Shown: positions 1 through 8,800 of the stretch, one piece after another | Position numbering within the stretch: the first letter of the stretch is position 1 | How the letters are laid out: each line of letters begins with the position of its first letter | Source: Arthrobacter sp. Leaf234 | GTDB lineage: Bacteria; Actinomycetota; Actinomycetes; Actinomycetales; Micrococcaceae | Assembly (NCBI RefSeq): GCF_001422665.1 | Contig: NZ_LMLU01000001.1 | Span: 1,452,732 to 1,516,731 of the forward strand | Direction of reading: 5' to 3' | DNA length: 64,000 nucleotides | Made by a program: the position numbers and the translations under genes | Notes under the pieces: generated by a model | The model's input: the letters and a program-made list of their open reading frames with translations, nothing else | Databases searched by the model: none | Told to the model about the DNA's origin: nothing

Positions 1-789
1 CCAGAAGGCGATGTCGGCGGCGGGGAAGAGCACGGAGCGCAGCCACAGCGTGTAGCGCTCGGCCCGGAAGCTCGACCCGAGGGCGTCGTCGAGGTCCTTG
101 CGGCGCTGGCCCCCGAGGCTCAGCGCGTCCACGGTGCGCGCGCCCTCGATGGTCTCGGTGATGGTGCCGTTCACCACGGCGTACGTCTCGCGCTCACGCA
201 TGTAGCCGGCCGCGCTGCGCCTGAGGTACCAGCGTGTCGCCGGCCAGAGCAGCGGCAGCCCGACGAGGAGGGCGAGGGACAGCACGGGCGAGGTGACGAC
301 GGCGGCGCCGAGGGTCAGGACGATCGTCACGACGGACACGACGACCTGCGGTACGCCGAAGCGCACCGTGTGGGACACGGCGTCGATGTCGTTGGTGGTG
401 CGGGCCACGAGATCGCCCGTCCCCGCTTTCTCGACGGTGGAGAGCGGAAGGGCGGTGACGTCCCGCAGGAAGTCCTCGCGCAGCTCCGCGAAGACACGCT
501 CCCCGAAGACCATGCCCGAGCGGACGGCGAAGCGGCGGAGGACGGACTGGACGGCGAGGAACCCGAGCATGCCGAGCGAGACGGCCGCGACGAAGCCCGA
601 CGTCGTCCCCGCAGCGAGGGCGTCGATGAGGATACCGAGCAGCAGGGGCCCGGCGAGGCCCGCGACGGCCGACCCGACGTACAGGGCGATCACGGAACCG
701 AGTCCCTTCCGGTGGTGCCGGATGAGGCGCGCCGCCTCGTCCCGCACCGTCCGGGGTGCGGCGACCGGGAGTTTCGCGGTGCTACTCAC
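1..789 (-). CDS. ABC exporter half-transporter (permease-ATPase), 3' end outside window
   Basis: Partial gene; the visible 263 codons are the transmembrane domain of an ABC exporter half, and the ATP-binding domain lies beyond the window edge. Reading the minus strand from a GTG at 789, the translation starts VSSTAKLPVAAPRTVRDEAA and runs through several hydrophobic segments, a conserved stretch with ARTTNDIDAV (coupling-helix region typical of the family) and TITETIEGARTVDALS. The start overlaps the stop of the upstream half-transporter by 8 nt (GTGAGTAG), so the two are translationally coupled and very probably form a heterodimer. Because the partner has a broken ATP site, this subunit is predicted to carry the intact Walker motifs; that part cannot be seen here. 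Substrate unknown. Confidence 0.85.
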   Translation of the reverse strand, partial: MSSTAKLPVAAPRTVRDEAARLIRHHRKGLGSVIALYVGSAVAGLAGPLLLGILIDALAAGTTSGFVAAVSLGMLGFLAVQSVLRRFAVRSGMVFGERVFAELREDFLRDVTALPLSTVEKAGTGDLVARTTNDIDAVSHTVRFGVPQVVVSVVTIVLTLGAAVVTSPVLSLALLVGLPLLWPATRWYLRRSAAGYMRERETYAVVNGTITETIEGARTVDALSLGGQRRKDLDDALGSSFRAERYTLWLRSVLFPAADIAFW

Positions 790-2503
790 TGCGGATCACC
801 ACGTTCCTGTACTCGTCGTTGCGGGTCATGAGCTCCTTGTGCGTCCCCCGGTCCGTGACGCGCCCGTCCTCCATGAACAGGACGCGGTCCATCGTCCGCA
901 GCACCAGGGGGCTCGCCGTCACCACCACGGTGGTCCGGCCCTCGCTCCGGCGTGCGCCGGCGAGGCGCGCGGCGATGCGCTGCTCGGTGTGGGCATCCAC
1001 CGCGCTGGTCGGCTCCACCAGCACCAGGTTCTCCGCTTCGGTGAGATAGGCGCGTGCAAGGACGAGGCGCTGGCGCTGACCACCCGAGAAGCCCCTGCCA
1101 CGCTCCGTGACCTCGTGGTCCAGCCCGCCCTCCAGCCCGTCGAGGATGTCCAGCGCGCTCGCCGCCTCGAGGGCGGCGAGGACCGCACCGTCGTCGTGCG
1201 TGCCGCGCGGGTCGAGCTGGGCACGGAGCGGACCGCTGAACAGGTGGGGGCTCGCTTCGCTGACGACGACACGCGCACGGATGTCGGCGAGCGGGACGTG
1301 CCGCAGGTCGGCGGCGCCCCAGCGCACGGTGGCCTCCTCGAGGACGGCGTCCTCGAAGCGGCCGAGGCGCGTGACGGCGTCGGTGGACTCGGCGGGTTCG
1401 CGGGAGACGACGGCGGTGAGCAGGCCGGGCTCGACGACGACGCCGGAGCGCTCGTCGACGAGGACGGACCCGGGCGGGGGCGCCGGGACGGTGGTCGCGC
1501 TCTCCGAGACGTTGGCGTCCACGGACAGCACGGCAATGATCTTGCGCGCGCCGACATGGGCGCGGATGAAGCGGGCCACGGAGTCCGCCGCTGCACGGAC
1601 GGGGGTCATGAGGAAGATCGAGAAGCCGTAGAGGGCCACGAGTTCGCCCGGCGTGATGTCACCGGAGAGCACCAGGGACGCGCCGACCCAGGTGAAGACG
1701 ACGCTGAAGGCACCGGCGATGAAGACCTGCGAGGCCTCGAGGTCCGCGAGGGAGTGTGCCACCCGGATGCCGGAGTCGCGGGTCGCGGCCGATTTCACGC
1801 GGTAGCGGTCGACGAAGATGTGCTCCCCGCCGATCCCGCGCAGCACGCGGAGACCGGCCACGGTGTCCGCGCCGACCGCCGTCATCCTGCCCGAGGCCTC
1901 GCGCTGCTCGCGTTGCCGCGCCTGCATGGGTTTCACCACGAACAGCAGCAGCGCGCAGCACACCGGGACGCCGATCAGCACCACGACGCCGAGGACGGCG
2001 GAGGTCTGCCAGATCAGGACGGTTACCACCACCCAGGCGGCGGCCGCCCCGGCCAGGCGGGTCAGGACCTCGTAGACCTCACCGAGCCGGAAGGCGTCCG
2101 AGGCCGCCGTCGAGACCACCTCGCCCGTCGAGAGTGCGGTGGGCAGGGCGTCCCCGGTCCGGGCGATCTTGTGGCCGACCAGGCGGACGGACCGGAAGGC
2201 CGCCTGCATCCAGTTGCTGACGCCGGCCCGGTGGGTCGCGGTGTCCGAGACCGCCTGCACCACCATGAGCCCGAGCAGTGCTGCTGCCCACCCGAGGAGC
2301 GCGCCTGCGTCCCCGCCGATCACGCCGTCGTCGATCGCCCTGCCGAGGACGAAGGGCATCACGGCCTGCGATGCCATCCAGACGGTGCCGAGGAGGATCC
2401 CCGCGGCGAGCGTCGCCTTCTGGAAGCCGCCCAGCCAGAGCAGGTAGCGCGCGGGGGAGCGCAGGTCCGGCTCGGAGGTCAGGGGATAGGGAAAAGCACG
2501 CAC
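782..2503 (-). CDS. ABC exporter half-transporter with degenerate ATP-binding domain
   Basis: 573 residues: six-helix exporter membrane domain (about 20-325) followed by a nucleotide-binding domain (about 345-573). The signature motif is intact (FSGGQRQRLVLARA, from about 472), but the Walker A is replaced by SREPAEST (about 367-374, no glycine-rich loop and no lysine). The Walker B Asp is Val (LVEPTSAVD), with the catalytic Glu retained, and the switch His is Ser (VTASP, about 531). This is the pattern of the degenerate half in heterodimeric ABC exporters, where one composite ATP site is non-catalytic; here the degeneration of Walker A is extreme. The membrane domain looks intact, so the gene is probably not a pseudogene. 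GTG start at 2503, with a TAGGAT hexamer ending 8 nt upstream. Coupled to the following half-transporter by an 8-nt overlap. Confidence 0.88.
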   Translation of the reverse strand: MRAFPYPLTSEPDLRSPARYLLWLGGFQKATLAAGILLGTVWMASQAVMPFVLGRAIDDGVIGGDAGALLGWAAALLGLMVVQAVSDTATHRAGVSNWMQAAFRSVRLVGHKIARTGDALPTALSTGEVVSTAASDAFRLGEVYEVLTRLAGAAAAWVVVTVLIWQTSAVLGVVVLIGVPVCCALLLFVVKPMQARQREQREASGRMTAVGADTVAGLRVLRGIGGEHIFVDRYRVKSAATRDSGIRVAHSLADLEASQVFIAGAFSVVFTWVGASLVLSGDITPGELVALYGFSIFLMTPVRAAADSVARFIRAHVGARKIIAVLSVDANVSESATTVPAPPPGSVLVDERSGVVVEPGLLTAVVSREPAESTDAVTRLGRFEDAVLEEATVRWGAADLRHVPLADIRARVVVSEASPHLFSGPLRAQLDPRGTHDDGAVLAALEAASALDILDGLEGGLDHEVTERGRGFSGGQRQRLVLARAYLTEAENLVLVEPTSAVDAHTEQRIAARLAGARRSEGRTTVVVTASPLVLRTMDRVLFMEDGRVTDRGTHKELMTRNDEYRNVVIRSE

Positions 2504-2511
2504 GAGGATCC

Positions 2512-2517
2512 ATCCTA
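2512..2517 (-). promoter_or_regulatory. -10 element TAGGAT for ABC exporter operon
   Basis: TAGGAT on the minus strand whose first base is 14 nt before the GTG at 2503; it implies a transcript that starts at or a few nt before the start codon. No convincing -35 is visible. Confidence 0.45.
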
Positions 2518-2622
2518 GACCGCGTCCGCACGAAGCGATAGGGATTTCCCAATCAGTTTTCGGGTCGCTGTGCCGGCAGTGATCCTCCTCATCGTCATTC
2601 GCTGTTCTACAGAGGTACGAAG

Positions 2623-2628
2623 TACCGT
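2623..2628 (+). promoter_or_regulatory. -10 element TACCGT for leaderless SURF1 mRNA
   Basis: TACCGT with its first base exactly 12 nt before the GTG start at 2635, the spacing repeated upstream of many genes here. A GGAGGG run touches the GTG directly, too close to act as a normal ribosome binding site, which favours leaderless translation. Confidence 0.5.
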
Positions 2629-2634
2629 GGAGGG

Positions 2635-3573
2635 GTGTTGAAGACCGCGCTCAAGCCTCGATGGATCCTCATGCTGATCCTCGCGATGGCGATCGCCTCG
2701 GTCTTCGTGCTCCTCAGCCAGTGGCAGTTCACCTCCTCCCGCGAGGAGCCGCCGCCCGCACCGAGCACCACCGAGCAGGTCCGCCCTCTCACGGACGTGC
2801 TCCAGCCCCTCACCCCGCTCTACGCCACGGCCGCTGACCAGATGGTCTCGCTCGACGGCGAGTTCCTGCCCGGTACGCAGGTCCTCGTCCGGAACAGGCT
2901 CCTCGAGGGCGACGAAGGCTCCTGGGTGGTGCAGGGATTCGCCGTGACGCCGGCTGCGGGCGCATCCGACGCAGCTGCCTCGCCCGCGGAGTCCGCCTCC
3001 GGTGATACCGCCTCCGGCGACGCCGCGGCAGCAGGGGCTGCGGTCATACCCGTCGTGCTCGGCTGGGTGCAGGAGGACGGTGACGCTTCGGCGCTGCCGG
3101 AGCAGGAGGGACCTGCCTCCGTCGTCGGCCGGCTGCTCCCACCCGAGGCGCCCGAGGTGGAGCGACCCGTCGAGGGAGAGGTTCCCACGCTGTCCACGGC
3201 GGAGCTCGCGAATCTCTGGGACCTCCGGACCTACTCGGCCTTCGTCGTCGCCTCCGACGTGTCGGTGGGCGGTGCGGCGGTCCCGTTCGCTGCGGACATG
3301 GCCCGTGTCGTCGTCGGCCCGCAGCCACAGGAGACCCCCCTCAACTGGCTCAACATCTTCTACGCGATCGAATGGTTCGTCTTCGCCGGATTCGCCTTCT
3401 TCCTGTGGTGGCGGCTCGTCGCCGACGACCACCGCCGCATGCTCGAGGACGCGGCGGACGCCGCCGAGGAGGCCCGTGGCGCCCTCACCGAGGGCAGCCC
3501 CGGCGGCAGTTCCGAGAGCTTCGACGCCACCAGAACCACCACTCCTCACGAAAGCGGTGCCCACCGTGACTGA
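2635..3573 (+). CDS. SURF1 family cytochrome oxidase assembly protein
   Basis: 312 residues with the SURF1 layout: an N-terminal membrane helix (about 9-28, after the conserved-looking LKPRWILML), a large extracytoplasmic domain, and a C-terminal helix (about 238-260, WLNIFYAIEWFVFAGF). SURF1 proteins assist insertion of heme a / assembly of aa3-type cytochrome c oxidase in the membrane. The extracytoplasmic domain contains an Ala/Ser-rich low-complexity insert at about 105-135 that looks lineage specific. The GTG start is favoured by a TACCGT -10 hexamer at 12 nt spacing. The stop overlaps the start of the DUF3817 gene by 8 nt, so the two are coupled. Family assignment rests on the two-helix architecture and the WQF near the first helix end; oxidase partner genes are not in the window. 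Confidence 0.85.
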   Translation: MLKTALKPRWILMLILAMAIASVFVLLSQWQFTSSREEPPPAPSTTEQVRPLTDVLQPLTPLYATAADQMVSLDGEFLPGTQVLVRNRLLEGDEGSWVVQGFAVTPAAGASDAAASPAESASGDTASGDAAAAGAAVIPVVLGWVQEDGDASALPEQEGPASVVGRLLPPEAPEVERPVEGEVPTLSTAELANLWDLRTYSAFVVASDVSVGGAAVPFAADMARVVVGPQPQETPLNWLNIFYAIEWFVFAGFAFFLWWRLVADDHRRMLEDAADAAEEARGALTEGSPGGSSESFDATRTTTPHESGAHRD

Positions 3574-4054
3574 ACCAGCACGCAACTCCTCCGCACGGAC
3601 CACCGGGCGGTCCGCGCCGGCGAAGCAGAAGCGTCGGTTCGGCGGCACCCATGCGCAGATCCGCTCGGCCCTGAAGCTCTACAAGGTGCTGGCCTACGCC
3701 ACCGGCGTGATGCTGCTCCTCGTGGTCGTCGAGATGGTGGCGAAGTACGGGTACGGCACGGAGATCGTCGCCGGGGGCGGGGCTCCGCTGCAGTTCCTGC
3801 CCGAGGTCGTCGCCGAGACCGCGGGCGGGTTCAATCTCTCGACGGCCGTCCTGATCGTGCACGGCTGGCTGTACGTGGTCTACCTCATCGCGGACTTCCG
3901 CCTGTGGCAATTCATGCGCTGGCCCTTCAGCCGCTTCATCCTCATCGCGCTCGGCGGTGTGGTCCCCCTGCTGTCCTTCGTCGTGGAGAAGCGGATCCAT
4001 GCCCAGGCGGAGAAGGACCTCGCGGAGCACCCCGAGGCAGCGCCGCGCTACTGA
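3566..4054 (+). CDS. DUF3817 family integral membrane protein
   Basis: 162 residues, GTG start inside the last codons of the SURF1 gene (overlap 8 nt, GTGACTGA). A charged, disordered N-terminus (about 1-40, with RSAPAKQKRRF) precedes three membrane helices at about 41-58, 93-113 and 121-141; the signature region is STAVLIVHGWLYVVYLIADF (about 94-113). DUF3817 proteins are small actinobacterial membrane proteins, commonly found beside guaA and SURF1-like genes; no biochemical function is established. Co-expression with SURF1 is implied by the overlap, and a link to respiratory membrane assembly is only inference. A longer upstream reading in this frame would run antisense-like through SURF1 and is not credible. 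Confidence 0.85.
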   Translation: MTEPARNSSARTTGRSAPAKQKRRFGGTHAQIRSALKLYKVLAYATGVMLLLVVVEMVAKYGYGTEIVAGGGAPLQFLPEVVAETAGGFNLSTAVLIVHGWLYVVYLIADFRLWQFMRWPFSRFILIALGGVVPLLSFVVEKRIHAQAEKDLAEHPEAAPRY

Positions 4055-4168
4055 TCCTCCGACGGGCGCCCGTAGGTTCGCGTCGTCCCCGCCGTGACGA
4101 CCGCAGGGACGGTCCGCAGCTCCCGTGGCCGGCGCGGCGACTGATGTGCGGCAGGGAAGTGCGCAGAC

Positions 4169-4174
4169 TATTGT
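4169..4174 (+). promoter_or_regulatory. -10 element TATTGT for leaderless guaA mRNA
   Basis: TATTGT with its first base exactly 12 nt before the GTG start of guaA at 4181, leaving 6 nt between hexamer and start codon. No Shine-Dalgarno sequence is present in that space. Confidence 0.5.
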
Positions 4175-4180
4175 TGACGG

Positions 4181-5767
4181 GTGACTACCCCCGAGAACGG
4201 CTCCGAACACCGCCCTGTCCTCGTCGTGGACTACGGTGCGCAGTACGCCCAGCTGATCGCCCGGCGTGTCCGTGAGGCGGACGTCTACTCCGAGATCGTG
4301 CCGCACACCCTGAGCACGCAGGAGATCCTCGCGAAGAACCCCTCGGCCATCATCCTCTCCGGCGGTCCCTCCAGCGTGTACGCAGAAGGGGCGCCCAGGG
4401 TCGAGGCGGACCTGTTCGAGGCCGGTGTGCCCGTGCTCGGTATCTGCTACGGGTTCCAGGCCATGGCCAGCGTCCTCGGTGGCACCGTCGCGAAGACCGG
4501 GCTGAGGGAATACGGCTCGACGGACATCACCTCCGACGGAGTGTCCCGCTCCATCCTCGAGGGGACGCCCGAGCACCAGAACGCCTGGATGAGCCATGGC
4601 GACAGCGTGCAGGAGGCTCCCGAGGGCTTCGAGGTCCTCGCGAGCACGGCCGGTGCCCCCGTCGCCGCCTTCGCCAACGAGGCCCAGGGGCTGTACGGCG
4701 TGCAGTGGCACCCGGAGGTCAAGCACTCGCAGCACGGCCAGGCAGTCATCGAGAACTTCCTCTTCCGTGGTGCGCGCCTGGATCCGAACTGGACCACGCG
4801 CAACATCCTGGAGGAGCAGGTGGAGCGCATCCGTGAGCAGATCGGGGATGCGCGGGTGATCTGCGGTTTGTCCGGTGGGGTGGATTCGGCCGTGGCCGCG
4901 GCACTCGTGCAGCGCGCGGTCGGCGACCAGCTCACCTGCGTCTTCGTGGACCACGGGCTCCTGCGTGAGGGCGAGGCGGAGCAGGTCGAGCGCGACTTCG
5001 TCGCGGCCACGGGGGTCAAGCTCCACGTCGCCAACGAGCAGAAGCGCTTCCTCGAAGCGCTCGCCGGCGTCTCGGACCCGGAGACCAAGCGCAAGATCAT
5101 CGGGCGTGAATTCATCCGTGCCTTCGAGGAAGCCGAGCGCGCGATCATGCGGGAGGCCGAGGCGGAGGGCGAGCCCATCCGGTTCCTCGTGCAGGGCACC
5201 CTGTATCCCGACGTCGTCGAATCCGGTGGCGGCGAGGGTGCAGCGAACATCAAGAGCCACCACAACGTGGGCGGGCTGCCGGAGGACCTGCAGTTCGAAC
5301 TCGTGGAGCCCCTGCGCACGCTCTTCAAGGACGAGGTGCGGGCCGTCGGTGCCCAGCTGGGACTGCCGGCGGAGATCGTCGGACGACAGCCGTTCCCCGG
5401 CCCGGGTCTCGGGATCAGGATCGTCGGCGACGTCACGGAGGAGCGCCTCGCCCTCCTGCGCAAGGCCGACGCCATCGCGCGCGCCGAGCTCACGGCAGCC
5501 GGACTCGACAACGAGGTCTGGCAGATGCCGGTGGTCCTCCTGGCCGATGTCCGCAGCGTGGGCGTCCAGGGCGACGGACGGACGTACGGGCACCCGATCG
5601 TGCTGCGCCCCGTGTCGAGCGAGGACGCGATGACCGCGGACTGGTCGCGCCTGCCGTACGACCTCCTGGCGCGCATCTCCAACCGCATCACCAACGAGGT
5701 GGACGGCGTCAACCGCGTGGTGCTCGACGTGACGAGCAAGCCGCCGGGAACCATCGAATGGGAGTAA
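4181..5767 (+). CDS. guaA: GMP synthase (glutamine-hydrolysing)
   Basis: 528 residues, the usual length for GuaA. It converts XMP, ATP and glutamine to GMP in the cytoplasm, the last step of guanine nucleotide synthesis. Domain order: class I glutamine amidotransferase (about 10-205) with nucleophile Cys in GICYGFQAM (about residue 89) and the His/Glu pair in QWHPEVKHS; then the ATP pyrophosphatase domain with the PP-loop [13 protein letters not shown] (about 230); then the C-terminal dimerisation domain ending in [15 protein letters not shown], the typical GuaA terminus. GTG start at 4181 chosen because the translation begins cleanly there and a TATTGT hexamer sits 12 nt upstream; no ribosome binding site is visible. 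The next gene begins 93 nt downstream on the same strand and has its own putative promoter. Confidence 0.98.
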   Translation: MTTPENGSEHRPVLVVDYGAQYAQLIARRVREADVYSEIVPHTLSTQEILAKNPSAIILSGGPSSVYAEGAPRVEADLFEAGVPVLGICYGFQAMASVLGGTVAKTGLREYGSTDITSDGVSRSILEGTPEHQNAWMSHGDSVQEAPEGFEVLASTAGAPVAAFANEAQGLYGVQWHPEVKHSQHGQAVIENFLFRGARLDPNWTTRNILEEQVERIREQIGDARVICGLSGGVDSAVAAALVQRAVGDQLTCVFVDHGLLREGEAEQVERDFVAATGVKLHVANEQKRFLEALAGVSDPETKRKIIGREFIRAFEEAERAIMREAEAEGEPIRFLVQGTLYPDVVESGGGEGAANIKSHHNVGGLPEDLQFELVEPLRTLFKDEVRAVGAQLGLPAEIVGRQPFPGPGLGIRIVGDVTEERLALLRKADAIARAELTAAGLDNEVWQMPVVLLADVRSVGVQGDGRTYGHPIVLRPVSSEDAMTADWSRLPYDLLARISNRITNEVDGVNRVVLDVTSKPPGTIEWE

Positions 5768-5847
5768 GCGGACCGGGGGATGGGGCCGGCCCCACTCCCG
5801 TCCGCCCGGGCCGCGTTGCTATCCGCGGGGTCCGTCCGCTTTTCGGA

Positions 5848-5853
5848 TAGCTT
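5848..5853 (+). promoter_or_regulatory. -10 element TAGCTT upstream of DUF4011 gene
   Basis: TAGCTT with its first base 13 nt before the ATG at 5861. A GGAAG sequence lies between hexamer and ATG but only 2 nt from the start, so both leaderless and short-leader translation are possible. Confidence 0.4.
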
Positions 5854-5860
5854 GGAAGAC

Positions 5861-8800
5861 ATGCCCATCTGGTCGAGATCAGCTCGTGACAATGCAGGGA
5901 AGAAGGCCGCCGTGCCGGAGCAGGACCAGCGGGACGTGGCACGTACGCCGTCGGATCGCCAGCAGGACGCGGCGGGAGCATCGTCGCACGCCGCCGGAAG
6001 CACATCGGGTGTCGCCGGGGAACCGTCCGCCGACACGTCCGCGCAGGATTTCCTGGTGCCATGGCTGGAGGGCCTGGGCCCGCAGGCCGTCGGCAATACG
6101 CTGCTCCATTTCCGGCCGTCCGCCGGAACGAGTATCGACCTCACGCACGCGCATCCCTCCGGACTCGCCCAGCTCCTCGCCGGGCGGCGCACGCGCCTGT
6201 CCACCCTCCTGCGTGATCCCGTGCAGTACAGCGCGGCCAAGGCGGCGGCGCGGGCTCTGCGGGCGAAGATCTTCGAGCTCGGGACCGAGCGCGGCATCGA
6301 CGTCGGCTACCTCGCCGCCGGCACGGCGTCGTGGCGCGCTGTCGACGGGTCCGGGCGTTCGGAGACGCTCAACGCCCCCGTCCTGCTCACCGCCGTGTCG
6401 TTGACGGTGCACCCCTCGCAGGACGACTACGAGCTGCAGATCACCGAACAGGCCCGGATGAATCCCGCGCTCGTCCGGCACCTCCGGAACCAGCAGGGAC
6501 TCGACGTCGATCCGGGAGCCATCGCCCGCCTCGCCTACGGGACCGCACGGTTCGATCCGCACCCGGTCCTGGAGCGCATGCGCATCCTCGCCGACGGCGT
6601 GCGCGGCATGTCCGTGGAGCACCGCGTCCTGGTGTCCACCTTCGCGGACCTCGCCGGCGTCAAGGGAGATCCCGCCCTCCATCCGGACCACCCTGTGCTC
6701 TCGGCCCTCGTGGGAGCGGCCCGCGGTGACGAGGCCGCCGCGTCCGCCCTGAAGGGTGCGGCCGATGACCTCGCGTTCCCCGGCCCCGACGCGCGCGATC
6801 CCGGCCAGGAACTGCTGGTGCTCGATGCAGACCGGGCCCAGCAGGACGTTCTGGACCTCGTGGACGCCGAGGTCAGCCTGGCGGTCGCCACCCCTCCCGG
6901 GACAGGCCAGACGCAGACCGCCCTCAACGTCGCGGTGCGTGCCGCGGCCTCCGGTCGGCGGGTGGTCGTCGCGGCCGAGCGCCGTGGGACCCTCAACGAG
7001 TTCGTGCAGGACCTGGACGGGCTGGACCTCGGCTCCCTGGTGCTGCAGGTGGGCAGCCAGACGGGTCCCGCGCAGCTGCGCGAAGCGGTGATCCGCGCCC
7101 TGGTCCGCAACGAGAAGGCGGTCGAACCGCAGCTCGAGAGTCTGCACGCCACCCTGACCGGGCACCGGCACCAGCTGACGGAGCACGTCCGGAGCCTGCA
7201 CAACGTGCGCAGCCGCTGGGGTTGCTCGCCCTATCAGGCCATGCAGTCCCTCGCGGGATTGACGGCGCTCGACCCGGCGCCGTCGACGACCGTCCGGCTC
7301 AAGCGCAGCGTCCTCGACTCGATCGCCAACCGGCAGGAACTCACGGAACGCCTTCGACGGGCAGCGGAACTCGGGAGTTTCAGCAAGGCCTCGACGGAGA
7401 GTCCCTGGTACGGGGCGCAGCTGCTCAACCGGAAGGAGACCGAGCACGCGCACGGGCTCGCCGAGCAGCTCTCGACCGAGCTCCCCGAGCTGCGCGGGAA
7501 GGTGCAGCGCGTCGCAGAGCACTCGCACATCACGCTGGGCGGAACGGTGCGGGAGTGGGGTGAGCAGCTCGAACTGCTCGTCGCCGTCCGCGAGAGCCTG
7601 GACAAGTTCACCCCGGACATCTTCGACCGACCCGTCACGGACCTCATCTCCGCGACGGCGCCCTCCTCCTGGCGCAAGGAGCGGGAGATCGAGATGAGCT
7701 CCATGACGCGGTCCCGGCTCCGGCGCGTGGCCAAGGAGTACATCCGGCCCGGCGTGCACATCTCGGACCTCCACACCTCCCTGCTCGAGGTCCAGCAGCA
7801 GCGCACGCTGTGGACACGGTACGCCCTCACCGAGCGTCACCCATCCGTCCCCACGGGACTGGCGGAGATCCACGCTTCCTATCGTGCTGTCGAGACGCGG
7901 CTCGCGGAACTGACCGGCATCCTCCGCCACACGGCGCGCCGACCCGATCTGGCAGGACTGGACCTCGACGGGCTGGAAGTGATCCTCGGCGACCTCGCTG
8001 CGGACCGGCAGACCCTCGAGACGCTGCCGGAACGGACGCTGCTCCTCGACGAGATGCGCGAGCAGGGCCTGGCCGATCTGCTCGACGATCTGGCGGAGCG
8101 GGAGATCGGCATGGACCGTGTGGGCTCCGAGCTCGAGCTGGCCTGGTGGCAGTCCGCCCTGGAAGCCATGATCAGTGGCGACGACTACCTGGCCATGTCC
8201 GACGGTGCGTCCCTCCGCACACTGGAGGCCGAGTTCCGCCTGGCGGACAACGCGCACATCGCCTCGGGACCGGCGCGCATCCGGTGGACGCTCGCGCAGC
8301 GGTGGCGAGCCGCGGTCGAGGATCATCCGGAGGACGCCGGCCGCCTCCGGCAGGAACTCAAGGACAGCACCCTGACCCTCGAGGCCTTCGCGGGCCTGCA
8401 CCGGGATCTGGTCGCGGCCCTGCTGCCGGTGTGGGCCGTGAGTCCACTCACCATCCGCGGCGCGGTGCCCGAGGGCTACGGGTTCGATCTCGCCGTCGTC
8501 CTCGATGGTGAGTCGATGTCGCTGCAGAGCGCGGTGCCCTGCGTCGCACGGTCCCGCCAGGTCGTGGTGTTCGGCGACGACCGCCTCGCAGGGCCCAGCC
8601 GGTTCAGCATCGAGGTGCAGTCGGCCGATCGGGCGTCCGCGCTCGAGCCCCTGCCCAGTGCCTTCGATGCGCTCCGCGGCGTCCTGCCCGTCCGGGGTCT
8701 GACGGAGATCTACCGCGGGATCGATCGCAGCCTCGACACCTACCTCAGCGAGGCCTTCTACGACGGGAAACTCTCCCGCCTCCCGCAGGCGTCCGAGGTC

